60,363 bases of DNA from Zoogloeaceae bacterium (GCA_031287525.1 JAITSU010000096.1:1-60363), one strand, 5' to 3'. Numbered from the stretch's first letter, positions 46,223 to 55,535 are shown. The notes: generated from the sequence alone by a model not told the origin. A program made the numbers and translations.

Positions 46223-47313
46223 GCAAACTTCTGCCCCAAACCTGCTGCCCCCACTGCCAGACCGCTTTTCGCGTCACGCCCGAACAACTGTCCGCGCGCG
46301 ACGGCAAGGTGCGCTGCGGCGCTTGCCACAAGGTGTTCAACGCGCGGGAACATCTGCTGGACGAAGAACCAGGCGTCGCCTCGCATTTCCCGCGCATTCA
46401 GGCGGACATGGCACCGGACGGCGTGCCTTTGACCCCGCTCCGACCGCCTTTTGCCGAACCACAGATTTTTAGCGAGCCGCCTGCGCCCCTCTTGGACGAA
46501 CCGCAACTGACGGCTTTTGAAGACCCGGACACCACTCGCCCGCCCGAACCCATCATTGATCCGGTGATGGATACGGTCGAACTGATTGACGTTTCCGCGC
46601 TGAGCGACATCAGTCCCCTTTCCGTATCACCCGCCGCTGTTCCCATTGATCCCATCGACGCTGCCCTGGCAGCGCAGGAAGACACCGCGTCCCAAGCGGA
46701 AATTTCCAGACTCACGCCGGAAGATGTCAAACAACGCGGGCGGGAAGCCGGTCTGGTCGCGCCGCGCGGCTTGCGGGAAATTCCCGGCTATTCCCTGTGG
46801 TCGGATGGCGCGTCGCGCGACGCCACCCGGACTTACGCCCTGTGGCCTTTCGTCGTGGCAAGCGTCGTCCTCGCCCTGCTGCTCACCGCCCAAATCCTCC
46901 ATCGCTTTCGCGGCGACCTGGCGCTCAACAGCCCGCGCGCGCAATCGGCATACGCCGCCTTCAACATCGAAATCCCCCTGCCCCGTAACGCCGATCTCAT
47001 CAGCATCGACGCTTCCGAACTGCAAGCCGTGACGGTTGGCGACAGCGACGACCCGGCGTCTTACAGCGGGCATCTGCAACTCATCGCCACCCTGAAAAAT
47101 CAGGCGAACTACGCGCAGGACTGGCCGCATCTGGAAATCGCCCTGACCGATGCCTATGACGCCGTGCTGACGCGCAAGGTGTTCAAACCGGGCGAATACC
47201 TACCCGCCGACGCGCCACCCGCCTTCGCTGCCGGCGAAACATTGGTGACGCTGGATTTCGCCGTGGGCGAACTGAAACCCAACGGCTATCGCCTGAATCT
47301 CCTCTACCCTTGA
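46219..47313 (+). CDS. DUF3426 zinc-ribbon membrane protein
   Basis: 364 aa from the ATG at 46219. The N-terminal MJ0042-type zinc ribbon is CCPHCQTAFRVTPEQL...VRCGACHKVFNARE. A Pro/Asp/Glu-rich linker follows, then one membrane helix (ALWPFVVASVVLALLLTAQILHRF) and a DUF3426 domain at the C-terminus (ELQAVTVGDSDDPASYSGHLQLIATLKNQANYAQDWPHLEIALTDA in outline). The function is unknown. The position after prmA and before the PfkB kinase is conserved in the class. Confidence 0.9.
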   Translation: MSKLLPQTCCPHCQTAFRVTPEQLSARDGKVRCGACHKVFNAREHLLDEEPGVASHFPRIQADMAPDGVPLTPLRPPFAEPQIFSEPPAPLLDEPQLTAFEDPDTTRPPEPIIDPVMDTVELIDVSALSDISPLSVSPAAVPIDPIDAALAAQEDTASQAEISRLTPEDVKQRGREAGLVAPRGLREIPGYSLWSDGASRDATRTYALWPFVVASVVLALLLTAQILHRFRGDLALNSPRAQSAYAAFNIEIPLPRNADLISIDASELQAVTVGDSDDPASYSGHLQLIATLKNQANYAQDWPHLEIALTDAYDAVLTRKVFKPGEYLPADAPPAFAAGETLVTLDFAVGELKPNGYRLNLLYP

Positions 47314-47338
47314 TTTTGTGAATACAACCGGAATTTTT

Positions 47339-48280
47339 ATGGACGCTCACGCCCTCATCTGCGGCTCTCTCGCCTACGACAACATCATGGTTTTCCCGGA
47401 CAGGTTCAAGAACCACATCCTGCCCGACCAGATTCACATCCTCAACGTGTCTTTTCTCGTGCCGGAACTGCGCCGCGAATTCGGCGGCTGCGCGGGGAAC
47501 ATCGCCTACAATCTGAAACTGTTGGGCGGCAACCCGCTCATCATGGCGACCGTGGGCGACGATTGCGCCTCCTACCTCGACCGCCTGAAAAATCTGGGAC
47601 TCGCCGCCACCCATGTGCGTCAGGTTCCCGGCAGTTTCACGGCGCAGGCGTTCATCACCACCGACCTCGATGACAATCAAATCACCGCCTTCCACCCCGG
47701 CGCGATGAACGCTTCACACCTGAATCGGGTGAGCGCGGCAGAAAACGTCAAACTGGGCATCGTCGCGCCGGATGGACGCGACGGCATGTTGCAACACGCC
47801 CGCGACTTCGCCGCCGCCGGTATCCCCTTCATCTTCGACCCCGGTCAAGGCTTGCCGATGTTCAGCGGCGACGATTTGCTGAACCTGCTCGACATCGCCG
47901 ATTACGCCTGTTTCAACGACTACGAAGCCAAACTCACCTGCGAGCGTACCGGACACAGCGTCGAACACCTCGCCAAAAGGGTCACGGCGCTGGTCGTCAC
48001 CAAAGGCGGCGAAGGCTCCGATATTTACGTGCGCGGCGAGCGCATGGAAATCCCCTGCGTCCGCGCCGAAGCCGTCATCGACCCCACCGGCTGCGGCGAC
48101 GCCTACCGTTCCGGCTTGCTCTACGGCATCATGAACAATCTGGACTGGCTCACCACCGGCCGCCTCGCCGCCCTGATGGGCGCCCTTAAAATCGCCAGCC
48201 GAGGCCCGCAAAACCACATTTCCAGCCGCGAAGAAATCGGCGCGCGCTATTTGCGGGAATTTGGCGAACGGATTTGGTAG
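47339..48280 (+). CDS. PfkB-family carbohydrate/nucleoside kinase (adenosine kinase-like)
   Basis: 313 aa from the ATG at 47339 (MDAHALICGSLAYDNIMVFPDRF); a GTG 7 codons earlier is an alternative. PfkB signatures are REFGGCAGNIAYNLKLLGG and VIDPTGCGDAYRSGLLYG, the second holding the catalytic Asp and reading GCGD where GAGD is usual. In betaproteobacteria this gene is commonly annotated as adenosine kinase. The actual substrate needs testing. It lies 25 bp after the DUF3426 gene. Confidence 0.9.
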   Translation: MDAHALICGSLAYDNIMVFPDRFKNHILPDQIHILNVSFLVPELRREFGGCAGNIAYNLKLLGGNPLIMATVGDDCASYLDRLKNLGLAATHVRQVPGSFTAQAFITTDLDDNQITAFHPGAMNASHLNRVSAAENVKLGIVAPDGRDGMLQHARDFAAAGIPFIFDPGQGLPMFSGDDLLNLLDIADYACFNDYEAKLTCERTGHSVEHLAKRVTALVVTKGGEGSDIYVRGERMEIPCVRAEAVIDPTGCGDAYRSGLLYGIMNNLDWLTTGRLAALMGALKIASRGPQNHISSREEIGARYLREFGERIW

Positions 48281-48385
48281 GCGGAAATCAGAAGTCAGGG
48301 AGCCAGGGGATTGTTCCCTGCGACAGACGCGCCATCTCGCGTATGCGTGTATGCTTTTACCGGATTTTGTTTCCCCTCTTTTGCC

Positions 48386-49321
48386 ATGATGTTCCGTTGC
48401 CTCTCCTCTCCCGCCCTGCTTGCCCTCGTGTGCGCCGCATATGCCCTGCCCCTCGCGGCGCAGGAAAATCGCGTCTGGTGCGACGCTTTGGGCAAGCGGC
48501 TGCGAAGCGTGGATGCCGCCGCCTGCCGCAAGCTGCCGTTTGCGGCAGGCGGGATTCGCTCGGTTGAAGGGCGTCCGCTGATGTTGCGCGATGTCCCGCC
48601 GATCCACCCAAACCCGAACCCAAACCCGAACCCGAACCCAAACCCAAACCCAAACCCAAACCCGAACACCAACGCCGTCCCCGTAAAAATCAAGTCAGGC
48701 GCGCCCAGCAAACGGGCGGCGCGCATTTTTCTCATTGGCGGCATCCACGGCGACGAACTCACCTCCGTTTCCATCGTGTTCCGCTGGATGGAACTGCTGC
48801 ATGAAGCCGAACCGCGCCGCTACCACTGGCACATCGTGCCCCTCGCCAACCCGGACGGACTGCTCGCCCAACCCGCGCGCCGCACCAACGGACACGGCGT
48901 CGACCTGAACCGCAATTTTTCCACTCCCGACTGGTCACACGATGCCCTCGCCTACTGGCAAAAACGCACCGGCAAAGACCCACGCCGCTTCCCAGGCAAG
49001 ACCGCAAGCTCGGAACCGGAAACCCGCTGGCTGGAAACGGAAATCGAAAATTTCAAACCGGATGTCATCGTATCCATCCACGCGCCCTACGGCGTTCTCG
49101 ACTACGACGGTCCCCTGCAAAAACCCCGCCGCTTCGGTCGCCTGAACCTGAACCAACTCGGCGTTTACCCCGGCTCGCTCGGTAATTTCGGCGGCGTGTA
49201 CAAAAACATCCCCGTCATCACCATCGAACTCCCCCACGCCACCGCCATGCCCACTCCCCGCGAACAACGCCAAATCTGGGATGACATGCTGGCGTGGATT
49301 GGAAAGCATATTGCGCCGTAG
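48386..49321 (+). CDS. secreted M14-type metallopeptidase (MpaA/DUF2817-like)
   Basis: About 311 aa from the ATG at 48386. A signal peptide (MMFRCLSSPALLALVCAAYALPLAAQ region) and a short Cys-containing domain are followed by a linker of about eleven Asn-Pro repeats. The zinc peptidase comes next: IGGIHGDELTSVSIVFRW (His and Glu ligands), ANPDGLLAQPARRTNGHGVDLNRNFS, VSIHAPYGVLDYDGP (third ligand) and ITIELPHA (catalytic Glu). This resembles murein-peptide amidase A and carboxypeptidases, so a role in peptidoglycan peptide trimming is likely. The longer frame to 48311 lacks a signal peptide at its start. Confidence 0.88.
   Translation: MMFRCLSSPALLALVCAAYALPLAAQENRVWCDALGKRLRSVDAAACRKLPFAAGGIRSVEGRPLMLRDVPPIHPNPNPNPNPNPNPNPNPNPNTNAVPVKIKSGAPSKRAARIFLIGGIHGDELTSVSIVFRWMELLHEAEPRRYHWHIVPLANPDGLLAQPARRTNGHGVDLNRNFSTPDWSHDALAYWQKRTGKDPRRFPGKTASSEPETRWLETEIENFKPDVIVSIHAPYGVLDYDGPLQKPRRFGRLNLNQLGVYPGSLGNFGGVYKNIPVITIELPHATAMPTPREQRQIWDDMLAWIGKHIAP
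48606..48669. repeat. hexanucleotide microsatellite encoding Asn-Pro repeats
   Basis: About ten tandem copies of AACCCG or AACCCA. Because units are six bases long, copy changes would lengthen or shorten the Asn-Pro linker without shifting frame. Confidence 0.92.
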
Positions 49322-49411
49322 GGGGACATACGGCAAGGCGAGGGAGCGCGTCTGAAAGGTTTTCTGGCAGACGCCGGTCGCCCGAATGAACGATTGCATT
49401 CAAGCCGTCAT

Positions 49412-51307
49412 CTATTCCGCCCGAATCGGAACAGGGCGTTTTTGTTTGCCCAAAACCTGCATCTCACATTTTTTACAATCGAAAACGAGGGTGAATTTTT
49501 CCTTGCCATTGATGAGCGTCAGCGGGTCGGGGCGCGCGCCTTTGACCTCTTTCGGGCAGAGATTGAAGCTGTAACGCAGGCAGTGGCGGGTGGTCATCAG
49601 CGCGACTTCGCCCGTTTCTTTACCCGCCTCAAACGCGGCTTCGATGACGGCGACGCCGTGCCGGTGGTAGAAATCGCGGGCTTTCTGGTTATGCACATTG
49701 CCCAGATAAGAGAGCGCGGATTCAGGGTAGGCGGGCACATTGGCGGCGGGTGCCTTGCGCGGCGGGCGACGGTAGGCGGCGGCGCGGGCGGCGTCCAGAT
49801 TTGCCACGGCTTCCCGCCGCAGCGCGTTGATGGCGCTGACGGGCAAAAAAGGCGGGGGTTCGGCAGGGTACGCAAATGAGAGGCGAATATCGCGTACCTG
49901 ATAGCAGGTCGTCCCCAACTTGCCCAAATGTTCGCGCAGGGCGACGGCGGCGCGTTCGGGGTCGCGTGTCGGTGTTTTTTCTTTCTGGGTGAAACCAGCT
50001 TCGGCGCGGATGCCCATTTCATCCGTGAGCGTCAGGCTGAAACCCTGTGGCGTTTCGGCAAACACGAGATCGAGCGAAATTCGGCGCTCGGCGGAAGTCT
50101 TTTCCAACAGACGCTCGAACGCCTGATCGTGATTGCGGTAAAGCCGCATATCCAGCTTCAAATCGGCGGGCATTTCCTGCGGAAAACAGCGCCAAAGCGG
50201 GGTGTCGCCCATACGTTCGACCGTATTGAGCCGCATCCCGCCGGTTTCTCCCGTTGCGCCGAAATACGCCAGTCCGTCGCCGTTATGCAATTCGGCGTCG
50301 CCTGCTTCCAGTTCAAACCCGTTTGTACCGAGGCGGCGGATATGCCCCAGGGCAACGCCCACGAAAGCGGGTGTGGCGAATGCGCCGATGTCGGTCTGGC
50401 GACCATGAACAAAATAATCGGTGCTGCCCCGATGGAAGGTTTTTTCCGGGCGCGGCGTAAAAGTGTACTGGCAATGACCGGAAGACGCGCGGCAAAAGCG
50501 TTCGGGATGCGCCGTCAGAATTTCGTCCAGCAACAGGCGGTAGTGGGCGGTCATGTTTTTGACATAGGAAAGGTCTTTCAGGCGACCCTCAATCTTGAAC
50601 GCGCCAACGCCCGCTTCCGCCAGTTGGAGCAGGTTGGCGCTCTGGTCGTTATCCTTCATGGACAGCAGATGTTGGTTCATGGCGATGACATGCCCCTCGC
50701 CGTCGGCAAGGGTGTAAGGCAGGCGGCAGGCTTGCGAACATTCGCCCCGATTGGCGCTGCGCCCCGTGTGCGCGTGGCTGATGTAGCATTGACCGGAATA
50801 GGCGACGCAAATCGCGCCGTGAATGAAAAATTCCAGCGCGCAATGCGTCGCGTCCGCAATGCGCCGGATTTGCGGCAGGCTCAACTCCCGCGCCAGTACC
50901 AGTTGCGAAAACCCGACATCCTCCAGAAAACGCGCCTTTTCCGGTGTGCGAATATCGGTTTGCGTACTGGCGTGCAACTGGATGGGCGGCAAATCCAGTT
51001 CCAAAAGCCCCATATCCTGCACAATCACCGCATCGACGCCCGCCTCGTAAAGCTGCCAAATCAACTGGCGGGCGGGTTCCAGTTCCGCGTCGGTCAGGAT
51101 GGTATTCACCGCCGCAAAAACCCGCGCATCATACCGATGCGCCACCTGCGCCAGCCGATGAATGTCGGCAACACGATTTCCCGCCGAAGCCCGCGCCCCG
51201 AACGCCGGCCCGCCGATATACACCGCGTCCGCCCCATGCAAAATGGCTTCGATGCCGAAATCGGCGTTTTTGGCGGGGGCAAGCAATTCAAGCGGACGCG
51301 GGGGCAT
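49412..51307 (-). CDS. rlhA: 23S rRNA 5-hydroxycytidine synthase (U32 family)
   Basis: 631 aa, close to E. coli RlhA (YdcP). It hydroxylates C2501 of 23S rRNA. The N-terminal U32 domain has ELLAPAKNADFGIEAILHGADAVYIG and the cysteine signature EFFIHGAICVAYSGQCYIS...NRGECSQACRLPY. The C-terminal part ends MTTRHCLRYSFNLCPKE and LTLINGKEKFTLVFDCKKCEM, with four further Cys that match the YdcP tail. It is convergent with the M14 peptidase gene. A 64-bp palindrome lies upstream of its start. Confidence 0.92.
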   Translation of the reverse strand: MPPRPLELLAPAKNADFGIEAILHGADAVYIGGPAFGARASAGNRVADIHRLAQVAHRYDARVFAAVNTILTDAELEPARQLIWQLYEAGVDAVIVQDMGLLELDLPPIQLHASTQTDIRTPEKARFLEDVGFSQLVLARELSLPQIRRIADATHCALEFFIHGAICVAYSGQCYISHAHTGRSANRGECSQACRLPYTLADGEGHVIAMNQHLLSMKDNDQSANLLQLAEAGVGAFKIEGRLKDLSYVKNMTAHYRLLLDEILTAHPERFCRASSGHCQYTFTPRPEKTFHRGSTDYFVHGRQTDIGAFATPAFVGVALGHIRRLGTNGFELEAGDAELHNGDGLAYFGATGETGGMRLNTVERMGDTPLWRCFPQEMPADLKLDMRLYRNHDQAFERLLEKTSAERRISLDLVFAETPQGFSLTLTDEMGIRAEAGFTQKEKTPTRDPERAAVALREHLGKLGTTCYQVRDIRLSFAYPAEPPPFLPVSAINALRREAVANLDAARAAAYRRPPRKAPAANVPAYPESALSYLGNVHNQKARDFYHRHGVAVIEAAFEAGKETGEVALMTTRHCLRYSFNLCPKEVKGARPDPLTLINGKEKFTLVFDCKKCEMQVLGKQKRPVPIRAE

Positions 51308-51373
51308 GGGGAAGGGAAAACGCGGAAAAAAATGGGATTATGGCACGTTGGGGTGAGAGAGCCGAAGGGGTGG

Positions 51374-51449
51374 TTTTGGGTAGGGCGTGCTCTCCGAGCG
51401 CGCCGGATGTTAACGTTCGGCGCGCTCGGAGAGCACGCCCTACCCAAAA
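51374..51449. repeat. perfect 32-bp inverted repeat (TAGGGCGTGC family)
   Basis: Arms 51374-51405 and 51418-51449 are exact reverse complements (start TTTTGGGTAGGGCGTGC, end GCACGCCCTACCCAAAA) with a 12-nt loop. It lies downstream of the exported-protein gene and upstream of rlhA. A diverged copy is at 18783-18853. No transposase is nearby. Confidence 0.95.
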
Positions 51450-51481
51450 TCTGTCGACATTCCCAAATTGTCCAATCGACA

Positions 51482-52540
51482 TTATTTCAGCGGGCACGAA
51501 CCGGGGGTTACGTTGTCCGCAGCGTGTATGTTCGCCAAATCACCAATTCGTGTTTCAGGGTCGCCTGCCAGAAAGGTCACGCGCTTGCCTTGTTTGACCC
51601 GCACACCCAAACGCTTTGGCTGGTCAATCACGGTGTAGTTTGTGTCACCTATGCCAAAGCAAACGCTATTGTTTTCTGCATCAAAGGTGAGGGTGTGGTC
51701 ACGATACATTTTGCTTGGTGGCAATTTACCCTTGGCGGCAAGTTCATAACTGTATTCAACCCTATCATCTTTTCCGTTCAGCAAAGCGTAATCTACATAG
51801 GTAGCGTATTGGAAATTTTCTACTGCGCGTCTGTCATGAAGTAGCGCGACTTTTTTGTGAGGTGCCGATTGCAGTCTAAACTGAAATAAAGGTGGCAGGA
51901 TTGCCTGTGTTTTGTTTAGTGTGTATCGAATTGTTTTTTTCGCGTTTTTACCGCTGCCCTTGATGATTGTGTATTCTGAAAAGTTCAGGCTAAATCCCTC
52001 ATCTTCTGTAAGTGAGTAAATACGCCGCAGTTTGTTGCCGCCAACGACATCATACGTTTCAAATAACCAACATTGCCAACCGATTTCTACATGAACCTTG
52101 ATTGTCTTTGTTTTTGCGTCAGCATTAAAAAATCCGCAATATTCTTGCGCCAGACGGGTGAATTCAGGATTATGCGTAAACCCGCCCTTGTTGTTCGCTA
52201 AATAAACCTGATAACTTGAGCCTCCATGACATATGTATTGACTGTCCACAATCGCCAAATCATTTTTGCCATCGAAATTGAAATCTTTGTATATCAGCGG
52301 ATTGCTCGTGTGTCTAACTACACTAATTCCTATTTGCTCCACCGTTATAATTGGTTTTTTGGGACGTTTACGTTCATACACCTGGATGGTTTCATCTTCT
52401 GTTATTTTGGCGTAATAGCGTTCAGAGAACTTTAAGACATCATCGGCTTGCGCCACTATTGCCAGTAGGAAAAGGGACAGAAACAGTATCCCGCGTTTGA
52501 TTAAAGTGAGCATGTTCATCCCCTTGTGAATGTTGTTCAT
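51482..52540 (-). CDS. exported protein of unknown function with a Ca-binding-like loop
   Basis: About 352 aa from the ATG at 52540, which has AAAGGAA 6 nt upstream; ATGs at 52519 and 52513 are alternatives. A signal peptide (LIKRGILFLSLFLLAIVAQA) precedes mature residues. The loop YKDFNFDGKNDLAIVDSQ has the D-x-N-x-D-G-x-x-D pattern of FG-GAP/EF-hand-like calcium sites, and resembles XAC2610-type proteins. Composition is AT-richer than neighbours. It follows the SH3-domain gene by 35 bp and may share its transcript. Confidence 0.75.
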   Translation of the reverse strand: MNNIHKGMNMLTLIKRGILFLSLFLLAIVAQADDVLKFSERYYAKITEDETIQVYERKRPKKPIITVEQIGISVVRHTSNPLIYKDFNFDGKNDLAIVDSQYICHGGSSYQVYLANNKGGFTHNPEFTRLAQEYCGFFNADAKTKTIKVHVEIGWQCWLFETYDVVGGNKLRRIYSLTEDEGFSLNFSEYTIIKGSGKNAKKTIRYTLNKTQAILPPLFQFRLQSAPHKKVALLHDRRAVENFQYATYVDYALLNGKDDRVEYSYELAAKGKLPPSKMYRDHTLTFDAENNSVCFGIGDTNYTVIDQPKRLGVRVKQGKRVTFLAGDPETRIGDLANIHAADNVTPGSCPLK

Positions 52541-52575
52541 GATGATTCCTTTGTCAGAAAATTGATGTGATTGTT

Positions 52576-54036
52576 TCACCGCACGGCAACCGTTCCCCCC
52601 TTCCAGAGCGGGTCTTGCCAGCGGTAGAAGGCAGTTAAATTGCCGGGTTTGTCGGCGTGTTTTTCGACTTTCAGGGTGGCTCTGTTCCATAGTTCAAAGC
52701 TGGTTTTGCCGCGATTATCCACAATGGTTTCGCGGGCAGCGAGGAGTTGTTGATTGCCGGGAACCCAACCGGCGAATTCGACGTAGCCGAGTTCGGGGTT
52801 GTCTACGGACGGAGGGACGATATCAACTTGCCAGCCGTTTTCTTCCAGACGGAAAACCCACATTTCGCGCCAGTTTTCCAGCGGTTGCACGGCGAGGGTC
52901 ATGGCTTTGCCATCGGGACTGACGGTGAGCGAGGATGACCAGACTTGCCCGTAGGTGCAGTGTGAGAATTTTGATTGAATGGGTTTTGCGGAGGGACTTT
53001 TCGCGCCTTCAATAATCCGCACGCAGGTTTGTCCGGTTTCTCCGGCGGTAATCTGGATGCCGGGGCGACCCGGAGCGGGGATGGCGACGGTTTGCGGTTG
53101 CGCCGCCCAACGCGACGCGCCGACGCGGATGGCGGCTTCGTTCCAGGCGAGCAGGTCGCCGTCGACCAGGGTCTTTTTATCGACGCCCGCCAGTTCAGCT
53201 TCGGCTCTTTGCCCGGCTTTCAGTACGGCAGTCGGGTCACTTTTCGGTCTCCGCGCCAATTGGTGCGCGAGGCTTGCCCAAACGCCAGCGGCGCGGATTT
53301 TCAGGCGGTTCTTGAGGTGTTCCGGCAGGTTGCCTTCTTTGGCGGCGGCGGTTAAGGCGCGGTCGAGGATTTCCGCCCGCCAGAAGTCGGTTTCGAGCCG
53401 TTCGGTGGGCAGCAGGGTGGATTTGACGCAATCGTGGCGGGTGAGGGAGAGCGCGGCGCGCGCTTTTTGTTCCAGACTGGCGGAAAGCGCGAACACGCGC
53501 CGCCAGGCGTCGCCTTCGTAGCAAAGCGTCATTTTTTCGTTGCGTTCGACGCTATACACGGTGACACCGTAGGTGGCGGCGACTTCGAGGTGTTCGGCGA
53601 CGGTTTTTGCCGCTTTTTCGTTTGCCGCGCCGCCCAGACGCGAGGCGCGCCACGCCAGCCGGTCGACCATTTTGCCGAGCGCCTCAAACGCGTCCGCGTC
53701 GATGGCTTCGGCGGGCGCGGCTTTGAGGAAGGCGGCGGCGTGGGCGATGCCGACGGCTTCGGAGCCGGGCTGGTCTTTGAGGTAGTCGACGACCGCTTTC
53801 AAGCGCGGGGCGGATTCCGGCGTCAGGGGATACAGTCCGGCTTGAGTGGCGCGGATGAATCCGGCGCGTTCGCGGCGATGGTCGTAGACTTGCAGGTAAT
53901 CCCCCTTGACGCCGCGCACTTCCAGATTGTCGCCTTGCGAGAGGGTGGCGTGGCGGGCGGCGGTTTCGTTTGGCGCGGCGCGCAGGGGGATTTGGTCTTG
54001 CGTGACAATCGCCAGAGAAAGCAGCAGTTCAATCAT
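52576..54036 (-). CDS. exported SH3b-domain protein of unknown function
   Basis: 486 aa. AAGGAG precedes the ATG at about 7 nt. A short hydrophobic start (MIELLLSLAIVTQDQIPLRAAPNETAARHATLSQGDNLEVRGVKGDYLQVYDH in outline) leads into a bacterial SH3 domain at about residues 12-70. A long alpha-helical middle follows, then a C-terminal beta-rich part with paired Trp/Gly motifs (SSSLTVSPDGKAMTLAVQPLENW, GYVEFAGWVPGNQQLLAARE) like a WD/TolB beta-propeller. It follows the SPFH gene by 11 bp, and coupled transcription is likely. The function is unknown. Confidence 0.8.
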   Translation of the reverse strand: MIELLLSLAIVTQDQIPLRAAPNETAARHATLSQGDNLEVRGVKGDYLQVYDHRRERAGFIRATQAGLYPLTPESAPRLKAVVDYLKDQPGSEAVGIAHAAAFLKAAPAEAIDADAFEALGKMVDRLAWRASRLGGAANEKAAKTVAEHLEVAATYGVTVYSVERNEKMTLCYEGDAWRRVFALSASLEQKARAALSLTRHDCVKSTLLPTERLETDFWRAEILDRALTAAAKEGNLPEHLKNRLKIRAAGVWASLAHQLARRPKSDPTAVLKAGQRAEAELAGVDKKTLVDGDLLAWNEAAIRVGASRWAAQPQTVAIPAPGRPGIQITAGETGQTCVRIIEGAKSPSAKPIQSKFSHCTYGQVWSSSLTVSPDGKAMTLAVQPLENWREMWVFRLEENGWQVDIVPPSVDNPELGYVEFAGWVPGNQQLLAARETIVDNRGKTSFELWNRATLKVEKHADKPGNLTAFYRWQDPLWKGGTVAVR

Positions 54037-54047
54037 GATGATGCTCC

Positions 54048-55349
54048 TTAGTCTTCTTCGTTGCCGTCGTCGGCGTTGTTGGCATAGGGGGAAGCGGCGG
54101 GCGCGGGCAGGCGACCGATGATGTTTTCGGCGATAAAGCCACCGCTGGCGGAGGGCGGCGCGATGATGACGGAGATTTTGTCGGAGAGCTTGTCGGCAAG
54201 GCTCTTTTGAATCAGCAGCGGGCTTTGCGCCAGAATCGCGCCTTCACGCGCCATCTGGTCGCTGTTGACCTTGCCGATTTGTTCCAGACGGAAGACTTCG
54301 GCCTCCGCCAGTTTCTTGCGCGAATCGGCTTCGGCTTCCGCCTCAATGCGCCGCGCGTCGGCATTGGCCTGGGCGTTTTTGAGCCGTGTTACCTTGTCCG
54401 CTTCCGCTTCCAGCGCCCGTTGCTGAATCTGTTTTTCCTTGAAGGGCAGGATGTGTTTCATGGCTTCGGCCTGCGCCTTGGCAGCGATAATCTGCTCCTC
54501 GCCCGCCGCTTCTGCGGCTTTTTCGCGGCGCACCTTGTCCGCCAATGCGACGAGTTCGCTTTGCTTCACTTCCTTGTCTTTGAGTTCCAACGTGTAGCGC
54601 ATCTGCTCGGTCGCCTGTTCCGCCGCCAGTAGTCTTTCCATGCCGCGCTTGTAGTCGTCGGGCAGTTCGACCTTGCCGATGGTCAGCAGTTTCAGCTTGA
54701 TGCCCTCGCTCGCCAGACGGGTTTGCAGTTCTTTGGTGATGTGTTCCTGAATCTCCTGACGGCGGTCGGAGAAAATCTCGCGCACGGTGTAACGCGCCAG
54801 GTTTCTGTGGAAGGTATCGTGAATAATGGGCAGCACCACTTCACCGCTGATGTCATCCGGCAGAATACGCGCCATGGTCGGGATTTTTTCCGGATCAAGC
54901 GCGTAGCGGACGCTGAAATCCACGCCGAGCGCCAGCCCTTCGACGGACTGGAATTCGACGGTATTCACCGATTTGTCCGGCTGATACACCTGGTCGCGCA
55001 GGGAAAAAGTCCGCATCTCATGCACGCCGGGAATCACCAGCACCGAGCCTTCCTGAAACCGGCTGATCCCGCCCGTCCATTGATTAACCCGCAAACCCGT
55101 TTCGCCCCGTGGAACCGGCTGAAGAGGCAGATGCGTGGTCAAGACGTAAGCGACCAGCCCAAAAATGCCAAACGCAATCAGGCTGCGCTTGAACGGGCGG
55201 ATGGCGGCGGCGGTGGAACGCAGAGCGTTTTTAGCGCCATTCGCCAGCTTTTCAGTGTCGATGGATTGGGCAGCCTGATTGAGGGATTGGGCGAACTTGT
55301 CTTTGCGGGAACGCGCTTCGCCTTCGTTCGGGAGGTCAAACTCTTCCAT
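54048..55349 (-). CDS. SPFH/Band 7 family membrane protein (prohibitin-like)
   Basis: 433 aa, AAGGAG 7 nt before the ATG. A cytoplasmic N-tail of about 55 residues precedes one membrane helix (FKRSLIAFGIFGLVAYVLTTHLPL). The SPFH domain follows (VPRGETGLRVNQWTGGISRFQEGSVLVIPGVHEMRTFSLRDQVY in outline; IHDTFHRNLARYTVREIFSDRRQEIQEHI). A long Ala/Glu coiled coil comes next (KEVKQSELVALADKVRREKAAEAAGEEQII) and a Gly/Pro tail. It is unlike the QmcA-type copy at 23.8 kb, and no NfeD or protease gene is adjacent. It probably scaffolds a membrane complex with the two exported proteins downstream. Confidence 0.88.
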   Translation of the reverse strand: MEEFDLPNEGEARSRKDKFAQSLNQAAQSIDTEKLANGAKNALRSTAAAIRPFKRSLIAFGIFGLVAYVLTTHLPLQPVPRGETGLRVNQWTGGISRFQEGSVLVIPGVHEMRTFSLRDQVYQPDKSVNTVEFQSVEGLALGVDFSVRYALDPEKIPTMARILPDDISGEVVLPIIHDTFHRNLARYTVREIFSDRRQEIQEHITKELQTRLASEGIKLKLLTIGKVELPDDYKRGMERLLAAEQATEQMRYTLELKDKEVKQSELVALADKVRREKAAEAAGEEQIIAAKAQAEAMKHILPFKEKQIQQRALEAEADKVTRLKNAQANADARRIEAEAEADSRKKLAEAEVFRLEQIGKVNSDQMAREGAILAQSPLLIQKSLADKLSDKISVIIAPPSASGGFIAENIIGRLPAPAASPYANNADDGNEED

Positions 55350-55490
55350 GATGGTTCTCCTTGATAAGTGGGTTTTCCAGATGGCGCTGAAAGGGCGTCA
55401 TCCATGAAACGCATCATGCGTCTACCCGCACGGAAGTTTCCATGCCGTCGGCAACCCGCTTTCTTCGCGGAAGAAACGGTTTCTACCGGG

Positions 55491-55510
55491 TTGTGAATGA
55501 ATGTTCACAA
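55491..55510. promoter_or_regulatory. operator-like inverted repeat
   Basis: TTGTGAA (55491-55497) and TTCACAA (55504-55510) are perfect 7-bp inverted halves with a 6-bp spacer, 25 bp upstream of the -35 element. It is a plausible dimeric regulator site; the regulator is unknown. Confidence 0.5.
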
Positions 55511-55535
55511 GGGTAGCGTTGCGGGGTAAATCCGC

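Noticed and set aside
48606-48669. Possible CRISPR-like array from regular repeats
   Set aside because: Units are 6 bp with no spacers and encode an Asn-Pro linker in a real gene.
49928-51844. 638-codon plus-strand open frame opposite rlhA
   Set aside because: Antisense shadow of rlhA; composition biased and no recognisable domain.
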